64,000 bases of DNA from Przewalskia tangutica (taxonomy: Eukaryota; Streptophyta; Magnoliopsida; Solanales; Solanaceae), in the NCBI GenBank assembly GCA_029844215.1, contig CM056738.1, positions 43,412,388 to 43,476,387 on the forward strand, written 5' to 3'. A model generated the notes under the pieces. The model was given only the letters and a program-made list of their open reading frames with translations, was not told where the DNA came from and searched no databases. Shown here piece after piece: positions 22,566 through 34,730 of this stretch; the first letter of the stretch is position 1, and every line of letters starts with the position of its first letter. The position numbers were made by a program, and so were the translations under genes.

Positions 22566-23899
22566 TCAATTATCAGTGGTGAATTTACGGACAGACACCA
22601 AATTTTTAATTAGTTTTAGGGCATGAAGGGTATTTTTCAGGACAAGTGGTGGATGGGGAGGAGACAAAGTTTTGTGATCATAACCTTTAATTGGAATCGA
22701 ATTACCATTATCAACAATTATACCACGATTACTGCTCAAATTGGAATAAGATGAGAGAGTAGCTTGGTCGGATGTCATGTGGGTAGTGGCGCCTGTGTCC
22801 ATGTACCAATTTGGGTCCGGTTGAGTCATACCAAGCGGATACATCGCTGCTTCAATGTCGGTTTGTGAGGGTCCTGCTGCGTGATGAGCTTGAGGGGGCC
22901 GAGGCCCTAGTATTCTGTACTGTTGACCCGACCCATAAATTGTTCACGAAACCAGCGACCGAGCGAACCGATAAATCGGGCCCGATGGCGGCTGTTGGGT
23001 CACGGCGTTAGACTGGGACCCACTTCCACTGCATTGGGGCCCACTGCGGACCCCACATCTGTTGATGATGTTGACTGTCGCTACTGCCACTGTTCCGGTG
23101 GTTGTTGCCGCCACGATTGTTGCTATTATTTTTCCGATTTTGACCCTTTTTACCACAATTGTTATTGCGATTTTGGCTCACGTTGGCGGAATCGGAAAGG
23201 GGAAAATTTGACGTAGTCATCATGACGATGGGACTAGCCCATATAGCCGCCTTTTTAGCCAAACTCGCTTCTTCCAATGTGAGCATGGAGCGGGCTTGAT
23301 AGAATTCCGGAAGGGGGTTACTTTGACGAAGGATTAAAGCAACCCCGTTATAGGCCTCGGACATGCCTGCAATCATCTGTAGGATGAGACGACTATTGCT
23401 CACAGCAGCCCCCCACGTTGCGAAGTTGATCTTCCAAGTCCTTGAGTCATTTACAGTAAGATAAAACGTTAGGAAAGTTCGCCATAGCAACTTGAGAAAA
23501 TTCATGTTCAATGGTAACAATCCTTGAATGACTGTTATCTTGGAAGACATCACGCAATCGATTATAAGCCTCCATAGATGTGGAGCTGTGTTCCATAATC
23601 GTCTGTAAAAGGTCCATGGATATTGTGACATAAATTTCATTGGAGAACCTTTGCGGCAAGCGTGACCCATAATTTTGGATTGTCTGCTTTGTTGGGCACC
23701 GCATCTGTAGTCTCTGTATCACCATCCTTAGGAGTATGCAGAGGATGATGTGATGAAGAACTTGATGTGTCATATTATGAATCTTGAATAAATCCGCCCA
23801 CGTTCCATATTAGACGTTTTCTAGGTCAAGAACAATATGAAGAACGCTTTTGATGTTAGAAACTGTGAGGGCAGGATGAAAAGTATTCTTATCAGTCAT
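22566..23899 (-). pseudogene. copia gag and protease, copy B
   Basis: The gag start is complementary to 23897-23899 (MTDKNTFHPALTVSNIKSV). Gag continues through MEHSSTSMEAYNRLRDVF and then, after a frame change near 23447, ILQMIAGMSEAYNGVALILR and NPLPEFYQARSMLTLEEASL. The Asn-rich tail ends near 23008. The protease active site NWYMDTGATTHMTSD is at 22750-22815. Between 22945 and 23000 copy B differs from copies A and C by clustered changes, several of the CAG-to-CGA or CTG-to-TCG kind. Confidence 0.87.
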
Positions 23900-24058
23900 G
23901 GTGAATAGAACAAACTTTTGAAAAAGACTATAATTTAGGGAGAGGGACTCGGGTTTGCAGAAACCGAGGGGGGAGGGATATTTGGCACGGTTTTCAAGAG
24001 ACAACGAGAAAGAAGTGAGAAGCGGAAACAAGGAAAATAACATAGACTCTTGATACCA

Positions 24059-24293
24059 TGAAAGAATTAATCCCTTGATTATTCTTATTGATGAAAGGCA
24101 TATATATACAAGTTACAATAGGAAGATCCTTTTTCTATTCTACTTCTAAATTCTTATTCTATATGGAGATGAATCATACAACTATGGTAAGACTCTAAGA
24201 CTAATTACTATACAAGTCGAATATACAAATATACCATAATATTACAATACACAGATGGGTTGTTGACCGAGAAGGCCCACTGCTTATTTAACA
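24059..24293 (-). mobile_element. 5' LTR of copia copy B, 235 bp
   Basis: Same length and ends as the LTR in copy A, with the TGGTATCA primer site adjacent at 24051-24058. There are only a few base differences between copies. Confidence 0.9.
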
Positions 24294-24508
24294 ATAACTG
24301 AAGGTATTCAACGTTACAATGAAGACATGCAAGAGTACATCAAAGATCATGATATCGTGATGAAACTTCTCAGTAAGAAAACAATTACAGAGCATTCAGC
24401 AACTTCTTTTAATTAAAAAGATCAACTTGTGTGAGAATATGCAAGAACAAATATGAAGTAGGGAATCTAGAAACTTATGAGGAAAGATGAGAGTTGAAAC
24501 CCTGAATG

Positions 24509-24868
24509 TCATCCTTTGTGGGCATAACTGATGCGAATATTTCTGCCATCCAATAACTAAGAAGCATAGTAAACAAGACTGTAAGACAAATATAAGAACA
24601 TAGGTAGCATTTCTACACTTACTTGACTGTCTATTTCCTTCAAGGCCTTGCTAGCTGCAGTTTCAGAAGTGAACTTCACGAACCCATATCCTTTGGATTT
24701 TCCACTTTTATGATCACATATTACTTTAACTGAAAGTGGATAAGCTTAAATTTCCATACAAAACCACATAAAAAGAAGTAGTGCCATACAGTACATTACC
24801 TTCAATTGTTTCACCATGTTGCTCAAAAGCTTGTTTGAGAACAGGTTCATTGGTATCACAACAAAGCC
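24509..24868 (-). pseudogene. captured RRM-gene exons, copy B
   Basis: The best preserved of the three copies. Exons are 24800-24868 (69 nt), 24623-24729 (107 nt) and 24509-24556 (48 nt, ends in TGA). Phases fit: the first exon ends with one base of a Val codon completed by the next exon. All three stay open. They encode CCDTNEPVLKQAFEQHGETI, then VKVICDHKSG, the RNP1 strand KGYGFVKF, TAASKALKEIDSQ and LLDGRNIRISYAHKG. Known RRM folds put RNP2 in the strand before this first exon, and that exon is absent or unrecognised. No promoter or first exon was seen, so expression is unlikely unless driven from the LTRs. Confidence 0.85.
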
Positions 24869-26160
24869 CTGAAAGAAACCAGATTTCGTGTTAAGGTTTG
24901 TTCTCCTTTACATTGTGATTCAGTTTTTAGATATGACAACAAGGTATTCATCTGGATTTGATCTTAAATGAAATCACAATTTATTTGTACTTTTGGTTCC
25001 ATGTATACTGTTCAAACATTTTAGGGTGCACATAATATCTGGTAACCAATTACAAGACCCTCATTCAATAGCACAAACGTTGACCGAGAGATAGTCATGT
25101 GCAAACATGTGACCACTAATCCATCATCAGCCCTTAATTTTTGTTCTGCTCTTGCTCAATTAGCAACATAAATTGCTATTGTCATCCATGGAGCACTCTC
25201 CAACATGTCATTGGCTGAACCCCTCCACCCCAAATTTCCCCTTTGGAAGCAAATTAATGTTCCGTGACCAGGAAAAAAAACAAACGTTAACACGACCCAT
25301 GGTTTTAGTTCAATGTAAAGGTAGTACACCGATGGATGTGTGGTAGGTGCACATCACAAGTTCCAAACCTAATTGTTATATTTAAGTGGAAAAAAGGTAG
25401 AGGGACAGACTCAATTGTCCCTGAATCTTGCAAATGAACCTGAGGATTCTTGATCATTAAAAAACAACTTTAACACCATTAAAAGGAATTGCATATTGTT
25501 GTAGAAATGCAGACACTCTAGAGAGAATTGGCGCAACCTTCTCTAGAAACAAGAGACCAGAATTCCAGAAGTCATTTATTTCACACATTAAAAATTTGTA
25601 AGAGTGAAAAATCTTCAATATGTAAAGGTAAGAGATTTTTCAAGAATGAAACTATTACATCAACAGCTAGGAAGAAATCAACTAAGCACAGAGAGACACG
25701 AGAAGCAATCTTTAGCTTCACATGTATCAGAGTAGTTAAAAAATAGGACTCATCAAAGCTCAAACACTTTAGCAAATGATCGGACAATCTCTACACTGAC
25801 AACATAGGTTATCAAGGAGTTTCACATCCTAACTTGACAAAAGAGAGAGTTAATTATCGATATCTACTTTTATTTTACATCCCACGTTCCTGTCCCATTA
25901 GAAATACTACACAAGTACAACTCGTCCAACTATTGAAAGACATCTTCATGAAAATGCTATTTTATTTTTGAGGTGCAAGTGGTTTACTCTTATACATATT
26001 TGCACACTACTCCCAAATTTTAACAGAAAAAATACTTTTTACCAAATACATCAACTGCTTATTTACAGTTTCAATACTTCTATCCAATTATGTAACTGCT
26101 TATTCGAAAATTCAGTTCAAGAACTTAATTTGTGTTTTTCAGCACTGAAGGGGTTGTTTG
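24869..26160. other. intron-like or host-derived flank, unit copy B
   Basis: Counterpart of 14298-15595 with scattered substitutions and single-base indels. No domain was recognised. It stops at the insertion point of the solo LTR. Confidence 0.4.
26156..26160. repeat. target-site duplication GTTTG, left
   Basis: Pairs with ATTTG at 29277-29281 (one mismatch). Copy A has the uninterrupted GGTTGTTTGGTTGCTGG at 15588-15604, an empty site. Confidence 0.8.
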
Positions 26161-26570
26161 TGTTACACCCCGTAATTCCAATAGGATGAGATGAGAACGT
26201 ACGAAGGGAAATAAGATTCAAAGTTGGAAAAAGAAAAAAAAGTTGGCAGAATATTTTTGGACAGTTTTTCAGTCAACTTGGAAGCAGTATATCTCCTAGT
26301 ATAATTGGGGTTTTTAGGTGTTTCAAAAGCCTAATATGAATTTCATTGAGTCTAGTTTCCAACTCAACAAACCGCTCGTCAATAGGACATCAGAGTAGAA
26401 AGTTATGGACGTTACAAGATTGGCTGACAGAGCAGGCGCAGGGCGCGGAAAGCTTGAAATTGTCGAATTGCAGAGTGCGCGCGGCTGCAGGGCTGCGGCG
26501 CCGGGGCGGGATTTTTTGCGGAAATAGGGTAAAAATATAAGATATTTGTTGTAAAGGACCCCTGGGTGAG

Positions 26571-26582
26571 TGACAAGTGTCC
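26571..26582 (+). promoter_or_regulatory. G-box variant TGACAAGTGTCC
   Basis: Lies 28 bases before the TATA box in the LTR. One base off the CACGTG palindrome present at 674-685 and 9564-9575. Confidence 0.4.
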
Positions 26583-26609
26583 CCCCAACTTGTGGAGCAA
26601 GATAAAGGC

Positions 26610-26617
26610 TATATAAG
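26610..26617 (+). promoter_or_regulatory. TATA box of solo LTR
   Basis: CTATATAAG, followed about 50 bases later by a pure CT tract (26663-26692, repeats of TCTTC), a usual plant core-promoter and leader layout. Confidence 0.6.
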
Positions 26618-28489
26618 ACATGTCTTGCTAGATTTAAATCATTTTGCAAGATTTCACCCAAATCTTCTCTTCTCTTCTCTTCTCTTCTCTCTCAAATGGT
26701 TAAAACCCTAGGCCTAAATGAGATTTTTGGAAAGGCAACAAGAAGGAAATATGTTGGCAAGCTTGTAGGAGATTAGTAGAGATGATTTTAGCGGGAAGAG
26801 GAATTTCAAAAAGAGGAGCTAAAGTTGCTAAGGATCGACTTGTAATCTTGGAGCATTTTTGGGCTAAATGAGGTATAATCTTCGTCTTACTTTTGTAATT
26901 GAAGATTCCATGTTATTATAAGTTAGAAATGATCATGTGATAGGTGTTACGAAGATTGATAAGTGTTATGGAAATTTGGAAGCTCAAATCCGAAAATGAC
27001 ATGTTAAGCCATTTGAAATTGAAATACAAATTGGTCGATAATTAGAATCGTCGCATGTTTACCCACTTGAAGATTATAGTAGTTATAATCGATTGCGACT
27101 TGATATCATGTTATGCTAACAACTTGGATTGAAATGGAAATTGGATAAGAATTGGTATTGTTGCATCTCAATGTGGCCGAAATTGGACTAGTAGTTTGTG
27201 TTAGTTTGTTATCTATTGTGGGGCGGAATTTTACACGTCTAGTAGGCGTGTAATCCCCTATTGTTAATTGCATTGATTGGGCCTTAAATGTGGCGTGTTT
27301 GGTTATTGAATTCGGCCTTGAAAAAGGTGGCAAAGTGAGTAGAAACAAAGGAGGTGCTGTCCGTTTTTCCGTAGAATTTAGAGACTTTACACTTAGAATA
27401 TTCTACGTTTGAAGTAAGAAGTTAATAGACGTACTATGGTCATTATAGGTTGACATACTACGTATGGCGAATTGGACTTAGCAAGTGGATTAAACCGAAG
27501 AGGTATGTGGAACTTTCTTATCTCTTAAGCATGAATAAGTTGTAAATGTATAGTACGGTAGACGTACAAGATTTTGACAATCTAGGCCTATTTGATATCC
27601 TTAGCTTATTTTAAGAATGTCCAAGTTGATTGAGTTAGGGAATTAATTCACTTGTTTAAATATTGAGGATATCTTGGTTTTCAAAAGTTAAGAGACTTTA
27701 AGTATGTTGAAAATATTATTGATACTTGTTTTGTTGGAAAGTTTAAGTCTCTTGGTTATAAAGAAGTATTTAAGTTGCTAATGTATAGAGCTAGTATAAC
27801 GGCTTTATGGGAAGTTGGTTATAATAACTTTATGGAAGGTTAAAAAGAGTGGTTTACTCTAAGTAATTTAAGTATGTTAAATGACTTGAAATAACGAAAG
27901 GCAAATTGATTTAAAGGCATCAATTGTTTAAGGTTTTAAAAGAAAGAAGTCACTTGATTTAGAAGCCTATAATTTTATTTCTAAAAGATATTGTGACTTG
28001 TCTTGAAAAATAGTTATGACTTGATACTATGGTTATTAGTGTCTTGGAAGTTTTGTATGAAAAAGAGTCATTTTAAAAGAGTAGAAGTATGTAGTACTTG
28101 AGTTTATAAAATGAAAGTCTATAGATTTTATGAACTTGCCTATGTGTGCTGGTGATAGCCTTTGAGTGCAAGTGTTATGTTTTATTACGTTGCCGCGACT
28201 CTCGGTTGGAGGGTCGGCTGTCTTGTTGTAAGTTTACTTGGACGTACCGACAGTGATGTGGGATTCCACGGGTATGCTTCCATTATTTGTGTTACTCCTT
28301 GGACATGCTTGCGATGTGGGATTCCGGGGCATGTGACCAGGAGGCGGGTTAGATTCCCGGATTTATAATGTCATGTTAGTGCCTTAAGTAAGCTAAAATG
28401 AGAGTGTATATGCATAAGACTAATAAGAAGTTATGGGGATTTCTTAACTTGCTTATTTATTGTGTGACGGCCGGTTGAGATAGGGTAAG

Positions 28490-28705
28490 AGTATAAGTGA
28501 GGGGTAAACCCCCAAGACGCTATACCACCTTCTCCAGGGTAAGAGTATAAATGAGGGGTAAACCCCCAAGACGTTATACCACCTGCTTTACCACCTTCTC
28601 CAGGATAAGAGTATAAATGAGGGGTAAACCCCCAAGACGTTATACCACCTGCTTTAGGGTAAGAGTATAAATGAGGGGAAAACCCCAAGACGTTATACCA
28701 CCTGT
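28490..28705 (+). repeat. tandem repeat in solo LTR
   Basis: Four units of GAGTATAAATGAGGGGTAAA followed by CCCCCAAGACGTTATACCACC, spaced about 50 to 70 bases. Reverse complement of 7410-7625. Confidence 0.9.
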
Positions 28706-29276
28706 TTCCATGGATTTGCTACCCATGATTTGATCGTGAGTCTCCTATTTTTATGTTGTAAGTATACTCTTGATTACTCTCATTGTTAGTAAGGCACTGT
28801 GTACTGTTAATTGAGTTATCATACCTGTCTCCAGTTTTATTATAGACTTATGATTTCATTACAGTACTTTCAGTTTCACATATTTGGTACATGTTATCGA
28901 CCTCCTTCGGGTGCGTTCACGCCGCAGTAGAGTACGCCATCGATCCTCGCTCTTAGGATCATCGTCACCGCTGAGAAGCCCCTTTATTCCGAGGCTTATC
29001 CTCGGTATGGTCGGTTGTTGTACATTCGTGGTATGGCGGGCCCGTCACTTGAGTTGTTATTCTTAGAGGTCTGTAGTCACATTTGTGGATTGGGTTGTAA
29101 GAAAAAAAAATGTACTGTTTTATTCGTATGGTTTACGAAAGGTGGCCTTATCGGCTAGCCTGTTGTTATTTTTATGTTTAAGCTTAACAGTTGTGTATGT
29201 TCTGTTGCTATTCTCTGATGTGTACCGAAAGGGGTGCCCAGGTAGGCACCGCGGCCCGGCCTGTCGGGTTGTAGCG

Positions 29277-29281
29277 ATTTG
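29277..29281. repeat. target-site duplication ATTTG, right
   Basis: Right partner of 26156-26160. The first base differs, as part of the TGACAG-to-TAGCGA change that also affects the LTR end. Confidence 0.6.
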
Positions 29282-29387
29282 TTCTTTAGTTAGGAAGAAA
29301 ATTATTCATGTAATAAAACCAGCATAACTAGTACTAGTTTTGGTAGTATTTTAGTTGCTATGTATAAAATTCAGCACACCAAGTAAG

Positions 29388-30212
29388 ATGTTTGGTCCTC
29401 ATATCAAAGCGCACTTTTGGAAGTCTTTCCAGAAAGGATTGGTTACCAAGGTGAATCTCAACACAACTTTTCATCCTCAGACAGATGGCCATGTAGAGCG
29501 TACTATTCAAACTCTTGAGGATATGTTGAGGGCATGTGTTCTCGATGTTAAGGTAATTGGGATGATCATTTGCCTCATTAAATTTGCCTATAATAACAGT
29601 TACCATGCTAGTATTCAGATAGCACCATTCAAAGCTCTGTATGGGCGAAGGTGTATACCGTTAATTAGTTGGTCCGAAGTTGGTGAAACAGACAGGCTAT
29701 GGAAAAAGTTAAGTTAATTCACGAGCATTTGAGAATAACTCAGAGTCGCCAGAAGTCATATTTAGAGATTTGGAGTTTCAAGTTGATGATTGAGTGTTTA
29801 TGAAAATTTCACTGATGAAATGTGTCATGTGGTTTGGAAAGAAAGGGAAGCTCGATCCCAGATATATCGAACCATACAAGATTATGTGAAGGATTGGTCA
29901 AGTGGCTTATGAGATTGAATTACCAAAAGATTTGATTGTTGCACATCTAGTGTTTCATGTATCCATGTTGAGGAAGTGTGTGGGTGACTCGTCGTTGGTT
30001 GCCCCTACCGATCCATTACAGTTAAGGATGACCTGACCTATATCCTTGTAGCTATTCTAAATCACCAAATTCACAAGTTGAGGACTAAGGAATTTGCTTC
30101 AGTGAAAGTGTTATAGAGAAGTCAGAAAGTTGAGGAGGCCACATGGGGAGCCGAAGAGGACATTAAGTCCAGATGTTCGCACTTATTTGAGGAGCAAGAA
30201 GAAAATGAATAA
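29388..30212 (+). pseudogene. gypsy integrase C-terminus, copy B
   Basis: Longer version of the fragment at 15696-16105. It covers the integrase core end (FWKSFQKGLVTKVNLNTTFH, PQTDGHVERTIQTLEDMLRA, then AYNNSYHASIQIAPFKALYG), then after 29790 RYIEPYKI, GQVAYEIELPKDLIVAHLVF and HVSMLRK. The last part (RKLRTKEFASVKVL, then VEEATW and HLFEEQEEN, stop at 30210-30212) fits the C-terminal tail and chromodomain-like region of Tekay/Del chromoviruses. Several in-frame stops and frameshifts are present, so it is dead. It is followed by a 3' leader, polypurine tract and LTR, all in order. Confidence 0.88.
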
Positions 30213-30406
30213 AGCAAATGCCTTCAGTATTCATGTCATGTCCCTTGTGTATCTATGTCTCATGTTTCACGTTCATGTATATATTTTCATGCGATCATGT
30301 CAGCTCAGTCCCCATGTTTCATGTCATGTTTCTTCACGTTCATGTACTCATGCCATGTCTATTCTTATTCTTAACCATGATACATCAATCGAGGATGAAT
30401 GATCCC

Positions 30407-30415
30407 AAGGGGGAG
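30407..30415 (+). promoter_or_regulatory. gypsy polypurine tract
   Basis: AAGGGGGAG just before the LTR start at about 30420. The same tract is found at 37531-37539 and, out of place, at 37379-37387. Confidence 0.75.
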
Positions 30416-30419
30416 ATAT

Positions 30420-31266
30420 TATAATACCTCGTACCTTCAAACTAAGTCATGTTCACGATTCAAAAATTTAGGAAAACAAGGCGGGAAAGTTAAAGTTGAA
30501 AACCAATTTCAGTTCTACATACCCAGTTTTATGCTAGAGATTTACGGACCATCAAAATGTACCGTAAAAGTTGTTTTTGAAATTGACGAATCACAGTAAA
30601 TTTTACGGATCGTATAAAATTATACGACCCGTCTTTTTAACTGTAACATTCCTTCCAGCTTTATGAAGTCACTGTAAATTTGAGCTTTTATGACAGTCCG
30701 ATTATACAGACCATAAAAATTATACGATCCATCCCCACACCATAGAAAAAGTTACCGTCCGTCTTTTTTTACCGTAAAAGTCCTGACAAACTGAATAATA
30801 TAAATACGCAGACTTAGTTTCAAAAAATAGTTTTTCATACTCTCAAACCCTAAAATGAAGTTCCTCTTTTCCCAAACTTCTCCTATATCGAGGTAAGCCT
30901 TTTTCACATAATTCTAAGTGATTCTAACATAATTCTGATAAATTCTAAGCGAAATCATTGATTCTTAACCTAGGATTTTCAAGATAAACCCATTCCAATA
31001 TTTTGAGGTTCAAGCTTTGGTTTCTTCTCCAAAGATCAGAATTTTAATACAAGTATTGGAGCGAAAGGGTATGTAGAGTTTCTATCCACATGTGGAAACA
31101 TCATTGTTCTTCCCACGCCATGTTTTTCTATGAAACTATAAAATTCCATAACTTAGGGTTTTTATTCTATTATCATGATAACTCTAACTACATGTAATAT
31201 TATATATCATGTCTTTATTACAATTCGTCAATTGAAATCATAACAAGTCATTATGATTGTCATGAA
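30420..31266 (+). mobile_element. gypsy 3' LTR, 5' part
   Basis: Begins TATAATACCTCGTACC after the polypurine tract. The expected TG start is changed to TA. It is a different LTR family from the TGTTACACC group. It contains inverted repeats (CGTATAAAATTATACG at about 30611-30626 and related ACGG/CCGT boxes up to 30780) and a TATA-like AATATAAATACG near 30797. It is cut at the breakpoint near 31267-31276. The same LTR at 37544-38417 runs further. Confidence 0.7.
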
Positions 31267-31276
31267 CCTGTCCGTA
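31267..31276. other. breakpoint B/C with filler
   Basis: Gypsy LTR sequence ending GTCATGAAC is joined to the copia-type block at the position equal to about 4211 in copy A. About nine bases (CTGTCCGTA) belong to neither side. Confidence 0.7.
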
Positions 31277-33136
31277 ATCCTTGTCTTGCCCAAAGATAGC
31301 CTTAACCTCCCGGTTATTCAAGACTTGAATATTCTAGCCCACTCCAGTCACCTGTAGGTTTTGTATGACTGAGTGTCTAACTTGGCCCACCTCATCGGGT
31401 GTCCAACTCTATCCTATGAAGGATCTTCTGCCTGAAAGTGTGACAGGTTCATCTCTTACCATCCTATCAAACAAAGGATCTTCTGTCGGAAATGGTGACA
31501 TGTTTAACTTGTTTTTAATCTTCTTCCCCTTATACCATTAGACCGGATCATATAGAATTTGATTTCTATAATCCAATCACTAGGTGGGAAGAGTGTAAAG
31601 TTAAAATTCTTATTAGAAGACTTACGGAATATGATTTGTTTAGGAAACCTTTTCATATTCTATTTCTCGCCTTTAATCAGAAACCTTCTAACTTCATAAT
31701 TGACAAAGAAGAAATGCTTACCTTAATGTAGCATTGTTTCTTCCAACCCATCATATTCCGGATCTTCCGGATATGTAGCCTAGACACACGTAGTCTGACG
31801 CACGAATCTCCTTACGGCATCTTTCTCATCGTGTTTTTGAACACACGTTCACGAGATCATCCTTTTGATCACTATTACAATATTGTTTTAAATTGTTGGA
31901 GTTTTGTACGCATATGTACATCTGGGGAATAGTTAAACTAACTATTACAAGTGAGATAAAGGCTATACTAAGGAGATCATTACAACATCATTACAATAAT
32001 ATTATTTAGTTAGAATCATTATATATCTAGGTGCTTGATTCTCTGTGTCAACCACCATAAAATCTCGTGACGTGGGGTCTGTAGGTTCAACAACTTCATG
32101 TTTCTTCAGACTGTCGTTGAAAACTTCAACTGCTGCAAGCTTTTGATCCTTAATCCTGAAATAATGACTCAAACAACAAATTGGTTAAGTTTCACCACAA
32201 GATGAGTCAAGGGATAGTCTTTTCTCTTTAAGACAATATTACCCCCGTATATATGTTTTTATGTTAGCAGGGCATTCATCTCCCAAGATAAAGTAGTGGC
32301 TTATCTTCTTCGTAAAGCACAATGAAGAAGATCTATCGAAGAACACAAATATGGAATTGCTAAGAAAAGAATTGACTCAGAGATGTGTATGAACTTTGTG
32401 GTGTAACAAGTTCATAATCTCCTGAGATAATATGTTTGAGAAGTGTGTAAGATATCCATCTGAAATGAAGTGTATGTTGGCATATAAAATCTGAAGTAAA
32501 GAGCATGTTAGACACCCATAAAATCTGAACCACAAAGGCATCAATTTATAGGCGCAAAGATGCCTTTTCACTTGCAATGTGAATGCCTCTTCACTTGCAA
32601 TGTGAATGTCTTAATGGAGATTCATTGAGCCAAGTAAATAGTGTGTGAACACACTCAAACCAATAGCTCACTTAATGGAAGGTTCATCCATCCAAACCCA
32701 ACACAAAATTCAAGAGAAGCTCTTAAATTTCCGTCTCCAGATTCACTGCCCGGGAAATACCGCGGCGCCATTCTTCCAGAGACTTCCTGCCCATAAAGTG
32801 CCACGGTATACCACCGCCGCGGATCAGTCCGTCCGGCGCCGCAGCCCTTTACAACTCCGCAGTCTTTTCCGGCTCGTTCCATTTACACTTCACACAATCC
32901 TTTCTTCGTTAACCAACGTGGAATATAGGTTATTGTCGACAATAACCGTCCATCATTCTATGTTTCCAACACGTTACTCTTATGTGTGCCAATATTTCTT
33001 TCACTAAGGAAATTTACGATATTTAGCCCCATATGTGCACGTGTGTGGAAATAAGGTTTTCGACGTGCTGCGCGCCTTATGTTTGATTCATAAATGACGG
33101 GATAAACTTATTCCCCCGTTAGTAAAATTTCCAACA
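31276..33136 (-). mobile_element. copia-type LTR block, unit copy C, partial
   Basis: Covers only the half of the block equal to 4211-6054 in copy A. The minisatellite half is missing. The TATA box (32543-32550) and TGTTGGAAATTTTAC start at 33136 are kept. A 30-base stretch around 32755-32770 is deleted relative to copy B. Confidence 0.55.
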
Positions 33137-33192
33137 AATATTACAATACACGGATGGGTTGTTGAGCGAGAAGGCCAACTGCTTACTTAACA
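33137..33192 (-). repeat. truncated 3' LTR of copia copy C
   Basis: Same 56-base LTR remnant as at 6055-6110, with the purine tract beyond 33192. Confidence 0.78.
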
Positions 33193-34730
33193 CACCCCCG
33201 CAGTTATAGTGAGCGGTCTTCATACGCTGAGACTGTCTCTAAATTCTTCAAAAAGGACCTAGGGAAGACTCTTTGTAAAGATGTCTACAATTTGTTATCT
33301 AGAAGGGACATGACAGACGCGTACTTGTCCTGTAGCTACCTTATCTCGAACAAAGTGAATATTCATCTCTATGTGTTTAGTGCGCTGGTGCTGAACTGAA
33401 TTACCAAAAAGGTAGATGACACTTATATTATCACAATACACCAAGGTAGCTTTCTGAATAGGACAATGGAGCTCTAAAAGAAGATTACGTAACCAACATG
33501 ACTCAGAGACCACATTGGCTACCCCTCGATACTCGACCACTGCACTTGAACGTGAAAGCGTGGATTGACGCTTGGCAGACCATGAGACCAAGTTATTACC
33601 TAAAAATATACAATAGCCAGACGTAGACCGTCTGGTGTCAGGACAACCTCCCCAATCAACATTTGTATAGGAGACAAGTATAGACGTCGACGAAGGATAC
33701 AAATGCAAGCCATAATCAAGTGTTCCCTGAATGTACCTAAGAATGTGTTTAACGCATTCATATGTTCAATCTTGGATCATGCATAAACAAATACACCTGT
33801 TGTACGACATATGCAAAATCAGGTCGTGTGAACGTGAGATACTGAAGGGCGCCTGTAAGACTACGGTAGCGGGTCGGATCTTCATAGGGAGAGCCACCTG
33901 CAGCACCCAACTTGGGTTTAGTATCAACTGGAGTATAAGTGGACTTACAGGATGACATCCAAGTCCTCTCAATGATCTCTGCTACATACTTCCTCTGTGA
34001 TAAGAATAGACCCCCTGTATGACGAGTGACAGCAATCCCCAAAAAATAACTCAATTGCCCCAAGTATTTCATGGCAAACTCAGAACTGAGCATTGCCATA
34101 ATAGACTTTCGCAAAGCATCAGAAGAGGCAGTCAAGATAATATCATCCACATATAACAGTATATAAGCCATGAAAGAATCTCGACGATATATGAATAATG
34201 AATTATCAGATCTGCTGTGAGAGAACACAATAGTAAAAATATAGTCAGCAAACCTCTTATACCAAGCCCATGGAGACTGCTTAAGCCCATACAAGGACTT
34301 CTACAATAAACAGACATGATGAGGATATCTAGTATCTCTAAACCCCAAGGGCTGATGCATATATAATGTCTCCTTGAGATCACCATGTAGGAATACATTC
34401 TTCACGTCTAGCTGATGAATGAGCCATGATTTCGATAGAGTCAAGCTGAGCACAGTGCGAATGGTAGCTGACTTGACCACCAGGCTGAATGTCTCACCAC
34501 AATCAACACCAACCTACTGAGTCTTACCATCACCTACAAGTCGAGCCTTATGTCTTGCAAAAGAACCGTCAGAAATATCCTTATGAGAAAAAATCCACAT
34601 AGACTGAATAATATTAACACCAGATGGACGGGGTACCAACTTCCACGTCTTATTATCAATAAGAGCATTATATTCATCGGTCATGGAAATCTTCCAATTT
34701 GGGTCATTTAAGGCTAACACAAGATTACGG
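33193..34730 (-). pseudogene. copia RT and RNase H, copy C
   Basis: RNase H motifs are at 33295-33708 (NVDWGGCPDTRRSTSGYCIF, VYCDNISVIYLF). One acidic site differs: SSAVVEYRG has Val for the Glu seen in copy A. RT is at 33758-34294 (WYKRFADYIFTIVFSHSR, ILLYVDDIILTAS) and 34514-34720 (NWKISMTDEYNALIDN). A one-base loss near 33752 shifts the RT/RNase H join, and the TAG after GDGKTQ is shared with copies A and B. GGATC near 33874-33878 is single, an empty site for the copy A insertion. Confidence 0.92.

Larger units (their letters stand above)
26161..29276 (+). mobile_element. solo gypsy LTR, 3.1 kb
   Basis: Begins TGTTACACCCCGTAATTCC and ends near 29276, where the expected TGACAG across the LTR end and target duplication reads TAGCGA. 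No internal region is present. It carries a G-box variant (26571-26582), a TATA box (26610-26617), a CT-rich leader, and a tandem array at 28490-28705. It sits in unit copy B only. The flanks join to the sequence that is continuous in copy A at 15595. It is the same family as the solo LTR at 6801-9712 but in the opposite orientation. Confidence 0.92.
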
